Below, one piece after another: positions 46,765 to 57,707 of a stretch of DNA of 64,000 bases. Location of the stretch: positions 1,380,001 through 1,444,000 of the forward strand of contig NZ_CP060720.1 in NCBI RefSeq assembly GCF_014397115.1. Reading direction: 5' to 3'. The translations under genes were made by a program, and so were the position numbers. The notes under the pieces are model-generated. The model saw only the letters and a program-made list of their open reading frames with translations. It was not told the origin of the DNA and made no database searches. The stretch comes from Vagococcus carniphilus (GTDB lineage Bacteria > Bacillota > Bacilli > Lactobacillales > Vagococcaceae). Every line of letters begins with the position of its first letter. Within the stretch, counting starts at the first letter, position 1.

Positions 46765-47913
46765 ATGGCCAAAAGAGATTATTATGAAGTCTTAGGTGTT
46801 GAAAAAACAGCGACAGATGATGAATTAAAAAAAGCCTATCGTAAATTATCAAAAAAATACCATCCAGATATTAACAAAGAGCCAGATGCAGAAGATAAGT
46901 TTAAAGAGATATCCGAAGCCTTCGAAGTGTTGAGTGATTCTCAAAAACGTGCTGCCTATGATCAGTATGGTCATGCAAGTACTGACCCTAACTTTGGGGC
47001 CGGTGGCTTTGGTGGCGGAGGTAGCTTCGGTGGGTTTGAAGATATCTTTGAGTCATTCTTTGGTGGTGGATCTGGTAGAAGTTCTAATCCAAATGCACCA
47101 AGACAAGGTGCTGATTTACAATATACGTTGGATTTAACGTTTAATGAAGCAATTTTTGGCTTGGAAAAAAATATTCGTTATAACCGTGAAGATGATTGTA
47201 CAACATGTAACGGAACAGGTGCTAAACCTGGTACTCAACCTGAAACATGTAGTAAATGTCATGGCTCAGGTACAATCAATGTGGAAAGACAAACACCACT
47301 TGGTCGAATGATGAGTCGTCAAGCCTGTGATGAATGTAATGGAACAGGTAAAACAATTAAGGAAAAATGTACAACATGTCATGGTGAAGGTCGAATGGTT
47401 AAATCTCATTCTGTTAAGGTTAACGTACCAGCCGGTGTAGAAGACGGACAACAAATGCGTTTAGCAGGACAAGGTGAAGCAGGATTTAATGGCGGACCTT
47501 ATGGCGATTTATATGTGGTTTTCCGTGTAGAAGAAAGTCCAATCTTTGAACGTGAAGGCTCAGAAATTTATTATGAACAGACTGTTTCTTTTGTTCAAGC
47601 AGCACTAGGTGATGAAATTGAAGTTCCAACTGTTCATGGTAGAGTTAAGTTAAAAATACCAGCAGGAACTCAAACAGGTACTTCCTTTAGACTAAAAGGT
47701 AAAGGTGCTACAAAACTTCGTGGAAGTGGTAATGGTGACCAACGAGTAACTGTTGTGATTGAAACACCTACTGATTTAAATGAAGACCAAAAGAAAGCTC
47801 TCCGTGAATTTGCAGTTGCTAGTGGAGATAAAGCTGTTATTGAGCAAGAAGAAGGTTTTTTTGATAAAATGAAAGATGCTTTTTCTTCAGGGAATAAAAA
47901 AAAACGTAAATAA
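46765..47913 (+). CDS. dnaJ: Chaperone DnaJ (Hsp40)
   Basis: DnaJ stimulates DnaK ATPase and delivers substrates. The 382-residue protein has a J domain (about residues 1-70, with the HPD motif in YHPDINKEP), a G/F-rich linker, four CxxCxGxG zinc motifs ([32 protein letters not shown]), and C-terminal beta-sandwich domains. I chose the ATG at 46765 ([11 protein letters not shown]), with GGAGGG upstream; the in-frame leader back to 46711 is not coding-like. It is separated from dnaK by a terminator and has its own promoter. Confidence 0.97.
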   Translation: MAKRDYYEVLGVEKTATDDELKKAYRKLSKKYHPDINKEPDAEDKFKEISEAFEVLSDSQKRAAYDQYGHASTDPNFGAGGFGGGGSFGGFEDIFESFFGGGSGRSSNPNAPRQGADLQYTLDLTFNEAIFGLEKNIRYNREDDCTTCNGTGAKPGTQPETCSKCHGSGTINVERQTPLGRMMSRQACDECNGTGKTIKEKCTTCHGEGRMVKSHSVKVNVPAGVEDGQQMRLAGQGEAGFNGGPYGDLYVVFRVEESPIFEREGSEIYYEQTVSFVQAALGDEIEVPTVHGRVKLKIPAGTQTGTSFRLKGKGATKLRGSGNGDQRVTVVIETPTDLNEDQKKALREFAVASGDKAVIEQEEGFFDKMKDAFSSGNKKKRK

Positions 47914-47919
47914 ACAATG

Positions 47920-47949
47920 AGAAGTTAATCTGAAAAATGATTAACTTCT
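47920..47949 (+). terminator. Terminator after dnaJ
   Basis: An 11-bp perfect stem (AGAAGTTAATC at 47920-47930 and GATTAACTTCT at 47939-47949) is followed by T5. Confidence 0.75.
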
Positions 47950-47965
47950 TTTTTATTAAAAATAC

Positions 47966-47994
47966 TTGCAATTAAGAATGAAAAAGGATAGAAT
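47966..47994 (+). promoter_or_regulatory. Promoter of the zinc-binding lipoprotein gene
   Basis: TTGCAA (47966-47971), a 17-base spacer and TAGAAT (47989-47994). The predicted start (about 48001) lies just ahead of a Zur-like box. Confidence 0.6.
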
Positions 47995-48005
47995 AAAAAT
48001 CTAAA

Positions 48006-48020
48006 TAGTAACAATTACGA
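48006..48020. promoter_or_regulatory. Zur-box-like operator
   Basis: TAGTAACAATTACGA matches the Bacillus Zur consensus TCGTAAT-N-ATTACGA at 12 of 14 defined positions. It lies just downstream of the predicted transcription start of a zinc-binding lipoprotein gene, a classical repressor position. AdcR-type sites (TTAAC-based) are a poorer fit. Confidence 0.55.
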
Positions 48021-48037
48021 TTTGAAGGAGAGTTTAG

Positions 48038-48976
48038 ATGAAGAAATTTTTAAGTTTGACGTTTATATTAGGAGCAGCAATGGCTTTTGTTGCGTGTTCC
48101 CCAGCAGAAAAAAAAGAAGAGGTAAAAAAAGACCAATTAAACGTGGTTACGACTTTTTATCCAATGTATGATTTTGCGACTAAAGTAACGAAAGATAAAG
48201 CTAATGTTTCAATGTTAATCGATGGTGGAGTAGAACCACATGATTATGAACCAAGTGCAAAAGATATGGCAAAAATTCAAAATGCTGATGTATTTATTTA
48301 CAATTCTCATGAGATGGAAACTTGGGTAGAAAGTGTATTAAAAAATATTGATACATCAAAAATTAAAGTTATTGAAGCAAGTAAAGGTATTGAATTACTA
48401 GAAGGTGCTCACGATGATGAGGAAGAGTCTGATGAGCATGAAGGACATTCTCATGCGGTAGATCCTCATGTATGGTTAGATCCTATTTTAGTAAAACAAG
48501 AAGTTGATACAATCACAAAAGAAGTTGCAGCTGTTGATAAGGAAAATGCTTCTTTTTACAAAGAAAATGCTGATGATTTTAAAAAGGATTTAGACAAACT
48601 TGATCAAGACTATGCAAAAAGTTTTAAAGATGTGACTAATAGAAAATTTGTAACGCAACATATGGCATTTTCATATTTAGCACATCGTTATAATTTAGAA
48701 CAAAGACCAATTTCTGGTATTTCACCAGATCAAGAACCGACGCCTAAAGAATTAAAGAAAATAGAAGATTTTGTTAAAAACGAAAAAATAGAAACTATCT
48801 ACACTGAAAGTTCTGCTTCACCTAAAATTGCTAAAACAATTTCTGATGCTACTGGTGCTGAACTTGCTGTATTAAATCCAATGGAGACTGTTTCAAAAAG
48901 TAAGAGAGATGCTGGTGAGGATTACTTATCTATCATGAATCAAAATTTAGATGCTTTAAAACTATCTATTAAATAA
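48038..48976 (+). CDS. Zinc ABC transporter substrate-binding lipoprotein (AdcA/ZnuA-like)
   Basis: This 312-residue cluster A-I solute-binding protein has a lipoprotein signal (MAFVACSP; cysteine at about residue 20). The metal-site pattern is that of zinc-binding members: EPHDYEPSAKDM, a histidine/acid-rich loop (DDEEESDEHEGHSHAVDPH, about residues 127-145), VWLDP, QHMAFSYLAHRYN and the ending ETVSKSKRDAGEDYLSIMNQN. It captures Zn(II) outside the cell and delivers it to a permease. No permease or ATPase gene is adjacent, so its partners are elsewhere. The Zur-like operator supports zinc. Confidence 0.88.
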   Translation: MKKFLSLTFILGAAMAFVACSPAEKKEEVKKDQLNVVTTFYPMYDFATKVTKDKANVSMLIDGGVEPHDYEPSAKDMAKIQNADVFIYNSHEMETWVESVLKNIDTSKIKVIEASKGIELLEGAHDDEEESDEHEGHSHAVDPHVWLDPILVKQEVDTITKEVAAVDKENASFYKENADDFKKDLDKLDQDYAKSFKDVTNRKFVTQHMAFSYLAHRYNLEQRPISGISPDQEPTPKELKKIEDFVKNEKIETIYTESSASPKIAKTISDATGAELAVLNPMETVSKSKRDAGEDYLSIMNQNLDALKLSIK

Positions 48977-48985
48977 GACGTTAAC

Positions 48986-49030
48986 TCTAAGAATATTAAT
49001 TCTTTTTTCAATTGAATTAATATTCTTAGA
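48986..49030 (+). terminator. Terminator after the zinc lipoprotein gene
   Basis: A perfect 17-bp stem (48986-49002 and 49014-49030) has an 11-nt loop, followed by T8. Confidence 0.85.
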
Positions 49031-49036
49031 TTTTTT

Positions 49037-49066
49037 TTGCTTATTTTAGTCAAAATACACTATAAT
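49037..49066 (+). promoter_or_regulatory. Promoter of the DMT exporter gene
   Basis: TTGCTT (49037-49042), an 18-base spacer and a perfect TATAAT (49061-49066), about 29 bases before the start codon. Confidence 0.5.
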
Positions 49067-49094
49067 GGAGGACAGTTAGGGGGATTAGATTTTT

Positions 49095-49994
49095 ATGAAC
49101 AAAGTTGGAAATAAAACAAAAGGTATTTTATTAGCTATTATAGGAGCAATCTTTTGGGGAGGCTCAGGAGTTTGTGCTCAATACATTATGCAAAATAAAG
49201 GTGCATCAACAGGCTGGTTAGTTAGCGTTAGAATGTTGTTTGCAGGTATTTTAATTTTATTCTATTTATATTTTTCACAAAAAAATAAATTATTTACTAT
49301 TTTAAAGAATAAAAAAGATATGCTGAGCACATTGATCTTTAGTGTGTTTGGGGTTATTTTTTTACAGTATGCTTTTTTTGCAGCTATTAAAGTATCTAAC
49401 GCGGCAACAGCAACTATTCTACAGTACTTATCACCTATTTTTATTGTCATTTATTTTATATTTGAATCAAAGAAGATACCGAATGTGATGAGCATGATAA
49501 GTATTGCTTTATCCTTGTTTGGAACAGCATTACTTGTAACAAAAGGTGACTTTGGTACATTATCAATTTCAGTCTTAGGCTTATTCTGGGGGTTAATGGC
49601 AGGTTTCTTTGGTGCTTTTTATATTATTCAACCAAGAAGAATCATGGCAAAGTATGGAACAACAACTATTATTGGGTGGGGTATGTTCTTTGGTGGCTTG
49701 CTATTCCAATTGTATCATCCAATTTGGAAGGATGTTCCAGAGCTTGACTTACAAACATTTGGTTTAGTTTGTTTTATTGTTGTCTTTGGTACTATTCTTT
49801 CTTATATTTGCTTATTGAAAAGTACAAGATATATTCCTGCGCAATTTTCTAGTTTATTAACATCGTTTGAACCGTTAAGTTCTGCTCTTTTTTCGAGTTT
49901 ATTCTTAGGAGTAGTGATTTTACCAATTGAAATAATTAGTATGGTTATCATTATTTTCTCAGTCTTTTTACTTTCTAGAAATAGTGATATGTAA
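49095..49994 (+). CDS. EamA-family (DMT) small-molecule exporter
   Basis: This 299-residue protein has ten predicted membrane helices as two EamA repeats. The first repeat has IGAIFWGGSGVCAQYIMQNKG and the SNAATATILQYLSPIFIVIY segment; the second has GLFWGLMAGFFGAFYIIQP and the PAQFSSLLTSFEPLSSALFS helix. DMT proteins export amino acids or other metabolites; the substrate is not predictable. GGGGG precedes the ATG. Single-gene unit. Confidence 0.88.
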   Translation: MNKVGNKTKGILLAIIGAIFWGGSGVCAQYIMQNKGASTGWLVSVRMLFAGILILFYLYFSQKNKLFTILKNKKDMLSTLIFSVFGVIFLQYAFFAAIKVSNAATATILQYLSPIFIVIYFIFESKKIPNVMSMISIALSLFGTALLVTKGDFGTLSISVLGLFWGLMAGFFGAFYIIQPRRIMAKYGTTTIIGWGMFFGGLLFQLYHPIWKDVPELDLQTFGLVCFIVVFGTILSYICLLKSTRYIPAQFSSLLTSFEPLSSALFSSLFLGVVILPIEIISMVIIIFSVFLLSRNSDM

Positions 49995-50010
49995 TAAAGG
50001 TAATAATTAT

Positions 50011-50039
50011 TTTAATTTAAATGAAAAATGAGCTATAAT
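50011..50039 (+). promoter_or_regulatory. Promoter of gndA
   Basis: TTTAAT (50011-50016), a 17-base spacer and a perfect TATAAT (50034-50039), giving a leader of about 50 bases. The -35 is weak. Confidence 0.5.
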
Positions 50040-50095
50040 AAAATAGATTAAAAAAATCTTATTATAAGATGGTACGAATATTAGGAGGTAGTTTC

Positions 50096-51523
50096 ATGTC
50101 CAAACAACAAATCGGTGTCGTAGGAATGGCCGTGATGGGAAAAAATTTAGCTTTAAATATTGAAAGCAGAGGATATTCAGTTTCCATCTTTAACAGAACA
50201 GGATCTAAAACTGAAGAGGTTGTCAAAGAACATCCTGATAAAAAATTGGTAGCAACTTATACTGTTGAAGAATTTGTTGATTCTTTAGAAAAACCACGTC
50301 GTATTATGTTAATGGTTCAAGCCGGAAAAGCAACAGATTTAACGATCCAAAGCTTGTTACCTCATTTAGATAATGGAGATGTTTTAATTGATGGAGGAAA
50401 CACATTCTATCAAGATACAATTAGAAGAAACGAAGAGTTAGCAAACTCAGGTATTAACTTTATTGGAACTGGTGTTTCAGGTGGAGAAGAAGGCGCATTA
50501 AAAGGCCCTTCAATGATGCCAGGTGGTCAAAAAGAAGCTTATGAATTAGTTAGACCTATCTTTGAAAAAATTGCAGCTAAAGCTGATGACGGCATGCCGT
50601 GTGTGACGTATATTGGTCCAAATGGAGCAGGACACTATGTTAAAATGGTCCATAATGGAATTGAGTATGGAGATATGCAATTAATTGCTGAATCATATGA
50701 TTTATTAACACGCGTTTTAGGGTTATCAGTTGATGAAGTAGCTGATATATTTGCTGATTGGAACCAAGGTGAATTGGATAGTTACTTAATGGAAATAACT
50801 TCTGATATTTTAACTAGAAAAGATGACTTAGGAACAGGTAAACCAATTGTTGATGTTATTTTAGATGCAGCTGGAAATAAAGGAACTGGTAAATGGACAA
50901 GCCAAAATGCACTTGATTTAGGAACTCCATTGCCATTGATTACAGAATCTGTTTTCGCTCGCTATATTTCAGCACTTAAAGAAGAACGTGTTGAAGCTAG
51001 TCAAATTATTCCAGCACCTACGTTTGCTGAATTTAGCGGAGACAAAAAAGAGTACATCGAAAAAATCCGTCAAGCTCTTTACTTTAGTAAAATTATGAGT
51101 TATGCACAAGGATTTGCTCAGTATAAAATGGCAAGTGAAGAGTATGGTTGGGATTTACAATACGGTGAAATTGCTAAAATATTCCGTGAAGGATGTATTA
51201 TTCGTGCTAGATTCTTACAAGAAATTACTGACGCTTATGACCGTAATCCTGAGCTTAAAAATCTATTATTAGATGAGTATTTCTTAGATATTACTGAAAA
51301 ATATCAACAATCTGTGAGAGATGTTGTAGCGTTAGCAGTTCAATCAGGTGTGCCTACACCAACGTTCTCTTCAGCTATTGCTTATTTTGATTCTTATCGA
51401 ACAGCAGATTTACCAGCTAATATCATTCAAGCACAAAGAGATTATTTTGGTGCGCATACTTATTTAAGAAAAGATAGAGATGGTGTGTTCCATTACGATT
51501 GGTATTCAGAAGAAAATAAATAA
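50096..51523 (+). CDS. gndA: 6-phosphogluconate dehydrogenase (NADP-dependent, decarboxylating)
   Basis: The enzyme converts 6-phosphogluconate to ribulose 5-phosphate with NADPH in the pentose phosphate pathway. The 475-residue protein shows the N-terminal [20 protein letters not shown] cofactor motif, [11 protein letters not shown], the [20 protein letters not shown] signature (about residues 123-142), [14 protein letters not shown] with the catalytic lysine, and the GCIIRARFL helix. I chose the ATG at 50096, with GGAGG upstream; the in-frame GTG-type codons back to 50069 include the ribosome site. Decarboxylating long form. Confidence 0.95.
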   Translation: MSKQQIGVVGMAVMGKNLALNIESRGYSVSIFNRTGSKTEEVVKEHPDKKLVATYTVEEFVDSLEKPRRIMLMVQAGKATDLTIQSLLPHLDNGDVLIDGGNTFYQDTIRRNEELANSGINFIGTGVSGGEEGALKGPSMMPGGQKEAYELVRPIFEKIAAKADDGMPCVTYIGPNGAGHYVKMVHNGIEYGDMQLIAESYDLLTRVLGLSVDEVADIFADWNQGELDSYLMEITSDILTRKDDLGTGKPIVDVILDAAGNKGTGKWTSQNALDLGTPLPLITESVFARYISALKEERVEASQIIPAPTFAEFSGDKKEYIEKIRQALYFSKIMSYAQGFAQYKMASEEYGWDLQYGEIAKIFREGCIIRARFLQEITDAYDRNPELKNLLLDEYFLDITEKYQQSVRDVVALAVQSGVPTPTFSSAIAYFDSYRTADLPANIIQAQRDYFGAHTYLRKDRDGVFHYDWYSEENK

Positions 51524-51531
51524 AATGAAAG

Positions 51532-51562
51532 CTTTTGCTCTTTTATAATGAAAGAGTAAAAG
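51532..51562 (+). terminator. Terminator after gndA
   Basis: A 12-bp stem (51532-51543 and 51551-51562, with one G-T pair) has a 7-nt loop, followed by T7. Confidence 0.75.
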
Positions 51563-51664
51563 TTTTTTTGTTTTTTGATTGAAATCAAGTGTTAATCAGT
51601 TGCAAAAGAACGTTTATTCGTATAACATATAGTTCTGACTTATTTTATGAAAGAAGGGTAATGT

Positions 51665-53383
51665 ATGGCATTATTGATGAAGAAAATCAAAGAACAAGGC
51701 CGCTTTGTATTTCTGTCGTTTTTGATGACGGTTATTATGGTAACATCACAATTGTGGCAGCCAAAATTACTGCAAAAAGTAATGACTGCGGTTATGAATG
51801 AAGACAATCAAGAATTAAAAAGTGTGGGAATTGTCTTAATTATCGTTGCGATAATCGGCTTACTTGCAGGAATTGTAAACACCGTTCTAGCAGCAAAAGT
51901 TTCTCAAGAAGTTGCATCTGGTATGAGAGCAGATGGTTTTAAAAAAATTCAAACTTTCTCATTTAGTGACGTTGAAAAATTTTCAACAAGTAACCTGGTT
52001 GTTCGTTTAACAAATGATGTGAACCAAGTACAAAATATTGTTATGATGACTTTTCAAACTATTTTAAGAATTCCAATTTTATTTATAGGGAGCTTCATTT
52101 TAGCTATGATTACACTTCCTAAATTGTGGTGGGTTATTATTCTATTAGTTGTATTAGTATTCTTAACGGTTAGCACTTTATTTGGATTAATGGGTAAACA
52201 CTTTACTAAAATTCAAGGATATATTGAAAGAGTTAATAGTATTGCTAAAGAAAATTTAGCTGGTATCCGTGTGGTCAAATCTTTTGTACAAGAAAAGAAT
52301 GAAATTAAAAAATTTACAAGTGTGTCAGATAAATTAGCTAAACACACTATTTCGGTTGGAAACTTGTTCTCAGTAATGATTCCAACATTTATGTTAATTG
52401 CTAATTTAGCAATTGTTACTTCTATTTTCTTTGCGGCTGATTATGCTAAAACAGATTTAGAAGTTATTGGTGCCATCGTGTCATTTATGAATTATTTAAT
52501 GCAAATCATGATGAGTATTATCATCGGAGGTATGATGATGATGATGGCTTCTCGTGGGATGGTTTCTTTGAAGCGATTAAATGAAATCATGGAAACAGAA
52601 CCAACATTAACGTTTAAAACAGAAGGCACTCAACCAATTGAAACAGGAGCAGTGTCATTTGAAAATGTTAGTTTTACTTATGATGGAGCAGATAAACCAA
52701 CCTTAAGTAATATCAACTTTAAGGTGTCATCTGGTCAATCAATAGGTGTTGTTGGAGCAACAGGTGCTGGAAAATCAACGTTAGCTCAAATGATTGTTAG
52801 AATGTATGACCCGACGGAAGGTAGTATCCATGTCGGTGGAGCTAACTTAGTTGATGTTGATAAAACAGACTTAAGAGAAAATGTCGCATTGGTATTACAG
52901 AAAGCTATTCTTTTTTCAGGTACGATTGCAGATAACTTGAGACAAGGAAATAGAAAAGCTGATGACAAAGCAATGAAAAGAGCCTCTACTATCGCTCAAG
53001 CAACTGAGTTTATTGATACGCAAGTTGATGGTTATTATGGTCATGTTGAAGAAAGGGGATCAAATTTCTCGGGTGGTCAAAAACAACGTTTATCTATTTC
53101 AAGAGGTGTCATTGGTAATCCTAAGGTTTTAGTTTTAGATGATAGCACAAGTGCTTTAGATGCTCGCTCTGAAAAATTAGTTAAAGAAGCTCTAGCGAAT
53201 GAATTAACTGATACAACAACATTTATTATTGCTCAAAAGATTTCATCAGTGGTTCAAGCTGATAATATTTTAGTTTTAGATGATGGTAAATTAGTTGCTC
53301 AAGGAACACATAAAGAGTTACTTAAAACAAGTGATGTTTACCGAGAAATTTATGAAACCCAAAAAGCTAAGGAGGTTGAATAA
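51665..53383 (+). CDS. efrA: ABC exporter half-transporter with degenerate ATP site (EfrA/LmrC-like)
   Basis: This 572-residue half-transporter has six membrane helices followed by an ATPase domain (about residues 330-570). Walker A is GATGAGKST and the signature is the canonical [10 protein letters not shown]. Walker B ends [10 protein letters not shown], so the catalytic glutamate is aspartate, and the switch histidine is glutamine (IAQKISSV). This is the degenerate half of heterodimeric multidrug exporters such as EfrAB, LmrCD and TM287/288. The next gene, three bases downstream, supplies the other half. Substrate range is inferred from the family only. GAAGGG precedes the ATG. Confidence 0.85.
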   Translation: MALLMKKIKEQGRFVFLSFLMTVIMVTSQLWQPKLLQKVMTAVMNEDNQELKSVGIVLIIVAIIGLLAGIVNTVLAAKVSQEVASGMRADGFKKIQTFSFSDVEKFSTSNLVVRLTNDVNQVQNIVMMTFQTILRIPILFIGSFILAMITLPKLWWVIILLVVLVFLTVSTLFGLMGKHFTKIQGYIERVNSIAKENLAGIRVVKSFVQEKNEIKKFTSVSDKLAKHTISVGNLFSVMIPTFMLIANLAIVTSIFFAADYAKTDLEVIGAIVSFMNYLMQIMMSIIIGGMMMMMASRGMVSLKRLNEIMETEPTLTFKTEGTQPIETGAVSFENVSFTYDGADKPTLSNINFKVSSGQSIGVVGATGAGKSTLAQMIVRMYDPTEGSIHVGGANLVDVDKTDLRENVALVLQKAILFSGTIADNLRQGNRKADDKAMKRASTIAQATEFIDTQVDGYYGHVEERGSNFSGGQKQRLSISRGVIGNPKVLVLDDSTSALDARSEKLVKEALANELTDTTTFIIAQKISSVVQADNILVLDDGKLVAQGTHKELLKTSDVYREIYETQKAKEVE

Positions 53384-53386
53384 AAT

Positions 53387-55171
53387 ATGTCTAAAAAATC
53401 AAATAAGAAAAAAAGTGTAGCTCAATTTTTCTGGCGTTATTTAAGTGTTTACAGATGGCAGCTTTTTGTTATTACTGTAGCGATTATTTTTTCAACTTAC
53501 TTACAAGTAAAAGCACCACAATATACAGGTAAAGCGATTGAAGAATTAGCAAAATATGCAGGAACTTATTTTGCTATGCATGACGCAGACAAAGGTCCTT
53601 TTGTGAGTATCATTAAACTTCTAGTAGGTTTATATTTACTTAACTGGATTTCAATGTTTGTTCAAAATATTTTAATGTCTGCTGTAACTGGTAAATCAAC
53701 AAATCATATGCGGATAGACTTATTTAAAAAGTTAGAAAAAATGACAATAGAGTATTTTGACAACCATCAAGATGGAGAAATTTTAAGCCGTTTTACAAGT
53801 GATTTGGACAATATCTCAAACACATTAAATCAAGCATTGATTCAAGTGTTAACAAACATATCAATGATGATAGGTGTATTGATTATGATGTTTAGGGAAA
53901 ATGTTCAAATGACTTGGGCAACTTTAGCTATTTCTCCAGTGGCCATTTTAATTGCTGTTTATATTATTAAACAAGCAGAAAAAAATGTTGAAATTCAACA
54001 AGAGAATATTGGAAAATTGAATGGCTATATCAATGAGAAAATATCTGGTCAAAAAGTAATCATAACAAATGGTTTAGAAGAAGAAACAATCGAAGGTTTT
54101 GAAGAACTAAATCAAGAAGTTAAAAAAGCTACTTTTAAAGGTCAAGTATACTCAGGATTACTATTCCCTACTATGCAAGGTATTTCAATTTTGAATACAG
54201 CAATCGTTATCTTCTTTGGTGGTGTTTTAGTATTGAATGGAGATATGGATAAAGCTGCAGGTTTGGGACTAATTGTTATGTTTATTCAATATTCTCAACA
54301 GTTCTATATGCCACTAACACAAATTTCATCTCAATTTAGTATGCTACAACTTGCTTTCACAGGAGCTAGAAGATTAAATGAAATTTTTGTTGTTGACGAT
54401 GAATTTGAAAGAGAAAATACAAGCTCAATTTCAGGAATTCAATTTGATGTCACATTAAAAGATGTGGATTTTTCTTATCAACCAGGAAAACCAATTTTGA
54501 AAAAGATTAATATTCAAGCAAGAAAAGGTCAAATGGTCGCTCTTGTTGGTCCAACAGGTTCAGGTAAAACAACTGTCATGAACTTACTTAATCGTTTTTA
54601 CAATGTTGATGGGGGAAGTATTTCAATTGATGGTAAAGATATTAGAGATATTTCTTTACCTAGCCTTCGTTCTCATATTGGGATAGTACTGCAAGAATCA
54701 GTTCTATTTTCAGGTACGATTAGAGATAATATTGTTTTTGGAAATGAAGAGGCATCAGAAGAAGATATGATTTCTGCTGCTAAACAAGCTAATATTCATG
54801 AATTTATTCAGTCTCTGGAAAAAGGCTATGATACAGAGATTAATGATGAAAATAGTGTGTTTAGTGTTGGTCAAAAGCAGCTAATAAGTATTGCGCGTAC
54901 TATTTTGACTGATCCTTCACTTTTAATTTTGGATGAGGCAACTAGTAACGTTGATACAGTTACCGAAAGTAGAATCCAAAAAGCAATGGAAAATATTATT
55001 GAAGGACGTACAAGTTTTGTGATTGCTCATAGATTAAAAACAATTTTAAATGCTGATTATATTGTTGTTTTAAATCAAGGTGAAGTTATTGAAGAAGGAA
55101 CTCATGAAGAGTTATTAGAAGCTCATGGTTTTTATGCGGAACTTTATGAAAATCAATTTGTTTTTGAATAA
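53387..55171 (+). CDS. efrB: ABC exporter half-transporter, catalytic partner (EfrB/LmrD-like)
   Basis: This 594-residue half-transporter has six helices then an ATPase domain (about residues 350-594). Walker A is GPTGSGKTT, Walker B is [11 protein letters not shown] with the catalytic glutamate, and the switch histidine is present (VIAHRLKTI). Its signature reads [10 protein letters not shown] rather than SGGQ. The non-canonical signature would complete the degenerate site with EfrA, while its Walker residues with EfrA's SGGQ form the active site. It is translated from an AAGGAGG site inside the end of efrA, so the pair is one operon. Confidence 0.85.
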   Translation: MSKKSNKKKSVAQFFWRYLSVYRWQLFVITVAIIFSTYLQVKAPQYTGKAIEELAKYAGTYFAMHDADKGPFVSIIKLLVGLYLLNWISMFVQNILMSAVTGKSTNHMRIDLFKKLEKMTIEYFDNHQDGEILSRFTSDLDNISNTLNQALIQVLTNISMMIGVLIMMFRENVQMTWATLAISPVAILIAVYIIKQAEKNVEIQQENIGKLNGYINEKISGQKVIITNGLEEETIEGFEELNQEVKKATFKGQVYSGLLFPTMQGISILNTAIVIFFGGVLVLNGDMDKAAGLGLIVMFIQYSQQFYMPLTQISSQFSMLQLAFTGARRLNEIFVVDDEFERENTSSISGIQFDVTLKDVDFSYQPGKPILKKINIQARKGQMVALVGPTGSGKTTVMNLLNRFYNVDGGSISIDGKDIRDISLPSLRSHIGIVLQESVLFSGTIRDNIVFGNEEASEEDMISAAKQANIHEFIQSLEKGYDTEINDENSVFSVGQKQLISIARTILTDPSLLILDEATSNVDTVTESRIQKAMENIIEGRTSFVIAHRLKTILNADYIVVLNQGEVIEEGTHEELLEAHGFYAELYENQFVFE

Positions 55172-55190
55172 GGCACAATTTTAATAATAG

Positions 55191-55229
55191 AGGGCTTAGA
55201 AAAGAAGATTTAATCTTTTTTCTAGTCCT
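55191..55229 (+). terminator. Terminator after the ABC exporter operon
   Basis: The arms 55191-55209 and 55213-55229 form a long imperfect stem, followed by T5. Confidence 0.6.
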
Positions 55230-55411
55230 TTTTATTAGATTAAAAACACTCTTTTGTTAAATAATTACTAGAAAAGGTAATTAAAAGACATGGAATGGAA
55301 AGGTTTTCTTGTTTTGTAAAAAAAATAACATAACGAATAGCTTTTTCCTTAGAAAGTCGTTATAATGATAAGTATGAAGATTATAAGTAGCTTAGAAAGG
55401 CATGTGTGATT

Positions 55412-56101
55412 ATGTCCAATAAAATTTTAATTGTTGAAGATGAAAAGAATTTAGCTCGTTTTGTAGAATTAGAACTCAAACATGAAGGTTACGAGACAGA
55501 GGTCCATTATAATGGGCGAACTGGTCTGGAAGCTGCTTTATCAGGAGATTGGGATGCTATTTTACTAGACTTAATGTTACCTGAATTAAACGGGTTAGAA
55601 GTTTGTCGTCGAATTAGACAAGTCAAAAACACACCCATTATTATGATGACTGCAAGAGATTCTGTGATTGACCGTGTTTCAGGGTTAGATCATGGTGCAG
55701 ATGATTATATTATTAAACCATTTGCTATCGAAGAATTATTAGCAAGATTAAGAGCATTGCTTCGCCGCATTGATATTGAAGGCGATAAAAATATCACTAA
55801 ACAAACCACTATTACTTATCGTGATCTAACGATTGAAAAAGAAAATCGTGTGGTTCGTCGTGCGGATGAAATTATTGAATTAACTAAACGAGAATACGAA
55901 TTATTACTTATTCTTATGGAAAACATTAACGTTGTTTTATCAAGAGATGTCCTATTAAATAAGGTGTGGGGCTACGAAATTGAAGTTGAAACAAATGTTG
56001 TGGATGTTTATATTCGTTATTTAAGAAATAAAATTGATGTACCTGGTGAAGATAGTTATATCCAAACTGTTCGAGGTACAGGATATGTGATGAGATCGTA
56101 A
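55412..56101 (+). CDS. OmpR-family response regulator (LisR/EtaR-like)
   Basis: This 229-residue regulator has a receiver domain with the phospho-acceptor aspartate in [13 protein letters not shown] (about residue 51), MMTARDS and [19 protein letters not shown], then a C-terminal winged helix ([22 protein letters not shown] to [10 protein letters not shown]). The receiver closely resembles Listeria LisR and enterococcal EtaR. I prefer the ATG at 55412; an in-frame GTG at 55406 has closer spacing to GGC. TATAAT at 55360-55365 is a likely -10. It overlaps the kinase gene by one base (TAATG). Confidence 0.88.
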   Translation: MSNKILIVEDEKNLARFVELELKHEGYETEVHYNGRTGLEAALSGDWDAILLDLMLPELNGLEVCRRIRQVKNTPIIMMTARDSVIDRVSGLDHGADDYIIKPFAIEELLARLRALLRRIDIEGDKNITKQTTITYRDLTIEKENRVVRRADEIIELTKREYELLLILMENINVVLSRDVLLNKVWGYEIEVETNVVDVYIRYLRNKIDVPGEDSYIQTVRGTGYVMRS

Positions 56102-57648
56102 TGAAATCATTTCAAAACATAGAGCTGCCATCTAAATTCTCATGGCGCTCTATTTCTTTTAAGTGGACATTTTTAACAGCATTTGCTATTTCAATTTTAT
56201 TTTCAATATTTGCTATTGTGACTTATCAAACAAGTACTAATATTATGGTTCACCAAGAAAAAACTAAATTTAATCGAACGATGGATGAAATTGAAACTCG
56301 GCTATCACGATCAGAAGATCCGTTGACACTAAATAGCACTGTTTTTTATTTAAAAGAGTCTGCAGGAGATTTTGTCGGTAATCAATATTATGATAGAGAA
56401 ACACTTGAAGCGAGTTTAATGCAATTGAATAGTTTTATTTCAGAACTGTCCCAACCTGAATTAAATGCTAAAGTTTATGGTGCAGATCATCGTTTACTGT
56501 TTGAAACTAAAAATGCCTACTTACCTTTTGATGAAGACGAACAACGAACAACGAATATACAAACATTTGATTTTATTACAGGATTTGTTTTATTAAAACC
56601 AATTTATTCAGGAAAAACGGGTAAATTAGTTGGTTACACTCAAGGATTTTACGAATTAAATAATTATTATGAAGTTAGTAAAAAACTACTGGATACTCTG
56701 ATCATTTTAGAAGTTGTTGGTGTTATTTCAAGTATTGTCATTGGCTTTATTCTATCGAGCTACTTTACTAGTCCACTAAGGAAAATGTCAAAAACATTAA
56801 ATAGTATTGAAGAAGCACATAAAACAGGTGTTAGGATGCCTGTTCCAAAAGCAAATGATGAAATATCTGATTTGGCTAATGCATTTAATGATATGTTAGA
56901 AAGAATGCAAAAATTTATCTTGCAGCAACAACAATTTGTGGAAGATGTTTCTCATGAGTTAAGAACACCTGTAGCTGTTATTGAAGGACACATTAATTTA
57001 CTTAATCGATGGGGAAAAGATGACCCTGAAGTTTTAGAAGAATCGCTAGAAGCTTCTTTACAAGAAATCGTCAGAATGAAAAGTTTGGTTCAGGAGATGC
57101 TTGACTTATCTCGTGCAGAACAATCAGAATTTCATTATTCGGACCATACGACATTAGCTAGAGAAGTCATTCATACTAATGTGAGTAACTTTAGAATGCT
57201 TTATCCGGAGTTTACCTTTAATCTAGATGATGATATTCCATCTGATATAGAAGTTAAAATATATCGCAATCATTTAGAGCAAATTTTAATTATTTTACTG
57301 GATAACGCAGTAAAATATTCAACAGACCGTAAAGAAGTTTTAATTTCTGCTTCTTTGTCATATAAATCTATTGAAATTATGGTGCAAGATTTTGGTGAAG
57401 GTATTTCAAAAGAGAATCTAGATCGTATTTTTAATCGTTTTTACCGAGTAGATAAAGCAAGAGCAAGAAATACAGGTGGAAATGGGCTAGGTTTATCCAT
57501 TGCTGAGCAGTTAATTGATAATTATAATGGAACAATTAGCGTTAAAAGTCATATCAATAACGGTGCAGCATTTACTTTTACACTGCCAATTGTTGAAAAA
57601 AACACCTCTGAAAATGAGGATTTAGAAGAAGAGATGGAAGAAGGCTAG
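56101..57648 (+). CDS. Sensor histidine kinase (LisK/EtaS-like)
   Basis: This 515-residue membrane kinase has a first helix near residue 24-45, an extracytoplasmic sensor (about 45-195), a second helix (about 197-218) and a HAMP linker. The DHp domain has the phosphorylated histidine in VEDVSHELRTPVAVIEG (about residue 287). The ATP-binding domain contains LDNAVKYS (N box), VQDFGEGIS, FNRFYRVDKARAR and GGNGLGLSIAEQL. In Listeria and enterococci the pair responds to envelope, acid or antimicrobial stress; the signal here is unknown. It overlaps the regulator gene by one base, and its stop is inside the terminator stem. Confidence 0.9.
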   Translation: MKSFQNIELPSKFSWRSISFKWTFLTAFAISILFSIFAIVTYQTSTNIMVHQEKTKFNRTMDEIETRLSRSEDPLTLNSTVFYLKESAGDFVGNQYYDRETLEASLMQLNSFISELSQPELNAKVYGADHRLLFETKNAYLPFDEDEQRTTNIQTFDFITGFVLLKPIYSGKTGKLVGYTQGFYELNNYYEVSKKLLDTLIILEVVGVISSIVIGFILSSYFTSPLRKMSKTLNSIEEAHKTGVRMPVPKANDEISDLANAFNDMLERMQKFILQQQQFVEDVSHELRTPVAVIEGHINLLNRWGKDDPEVLEESLEASLQEIVRMKSLVQEMLDLSRAEQSEFHYSDHTTLAREVIHTNVSNFRMLYPEFTFNLDDDIPSDIEVKIYRNHLEQILIILLDNAVKYSTDRKEVLISASLSYKSIEIMVQDFGEGISKENLDRIFNRFYRVDKARARNTGGNGLGLSIAEQLIDNYNGTISVKSHINNGAAFTFTLPIVEKNTSENEDLEEEMEEG

Positions 57649-57670
57649 AGATCATGCTCTAGCCTTCTTC
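57637..57670 (+). terminator. Terminator after the two-component system
   Basis: A perfect 14-bp stem (57637-57650 and 57657-57670) with a 6-nt loop and T5, containing the kinase stop codon. Confidence 0.85.
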
Positions 57671-57707
57671 TTTTTCAACTATTTTACTAAAAAACAATAA
57701 GTGAGTG

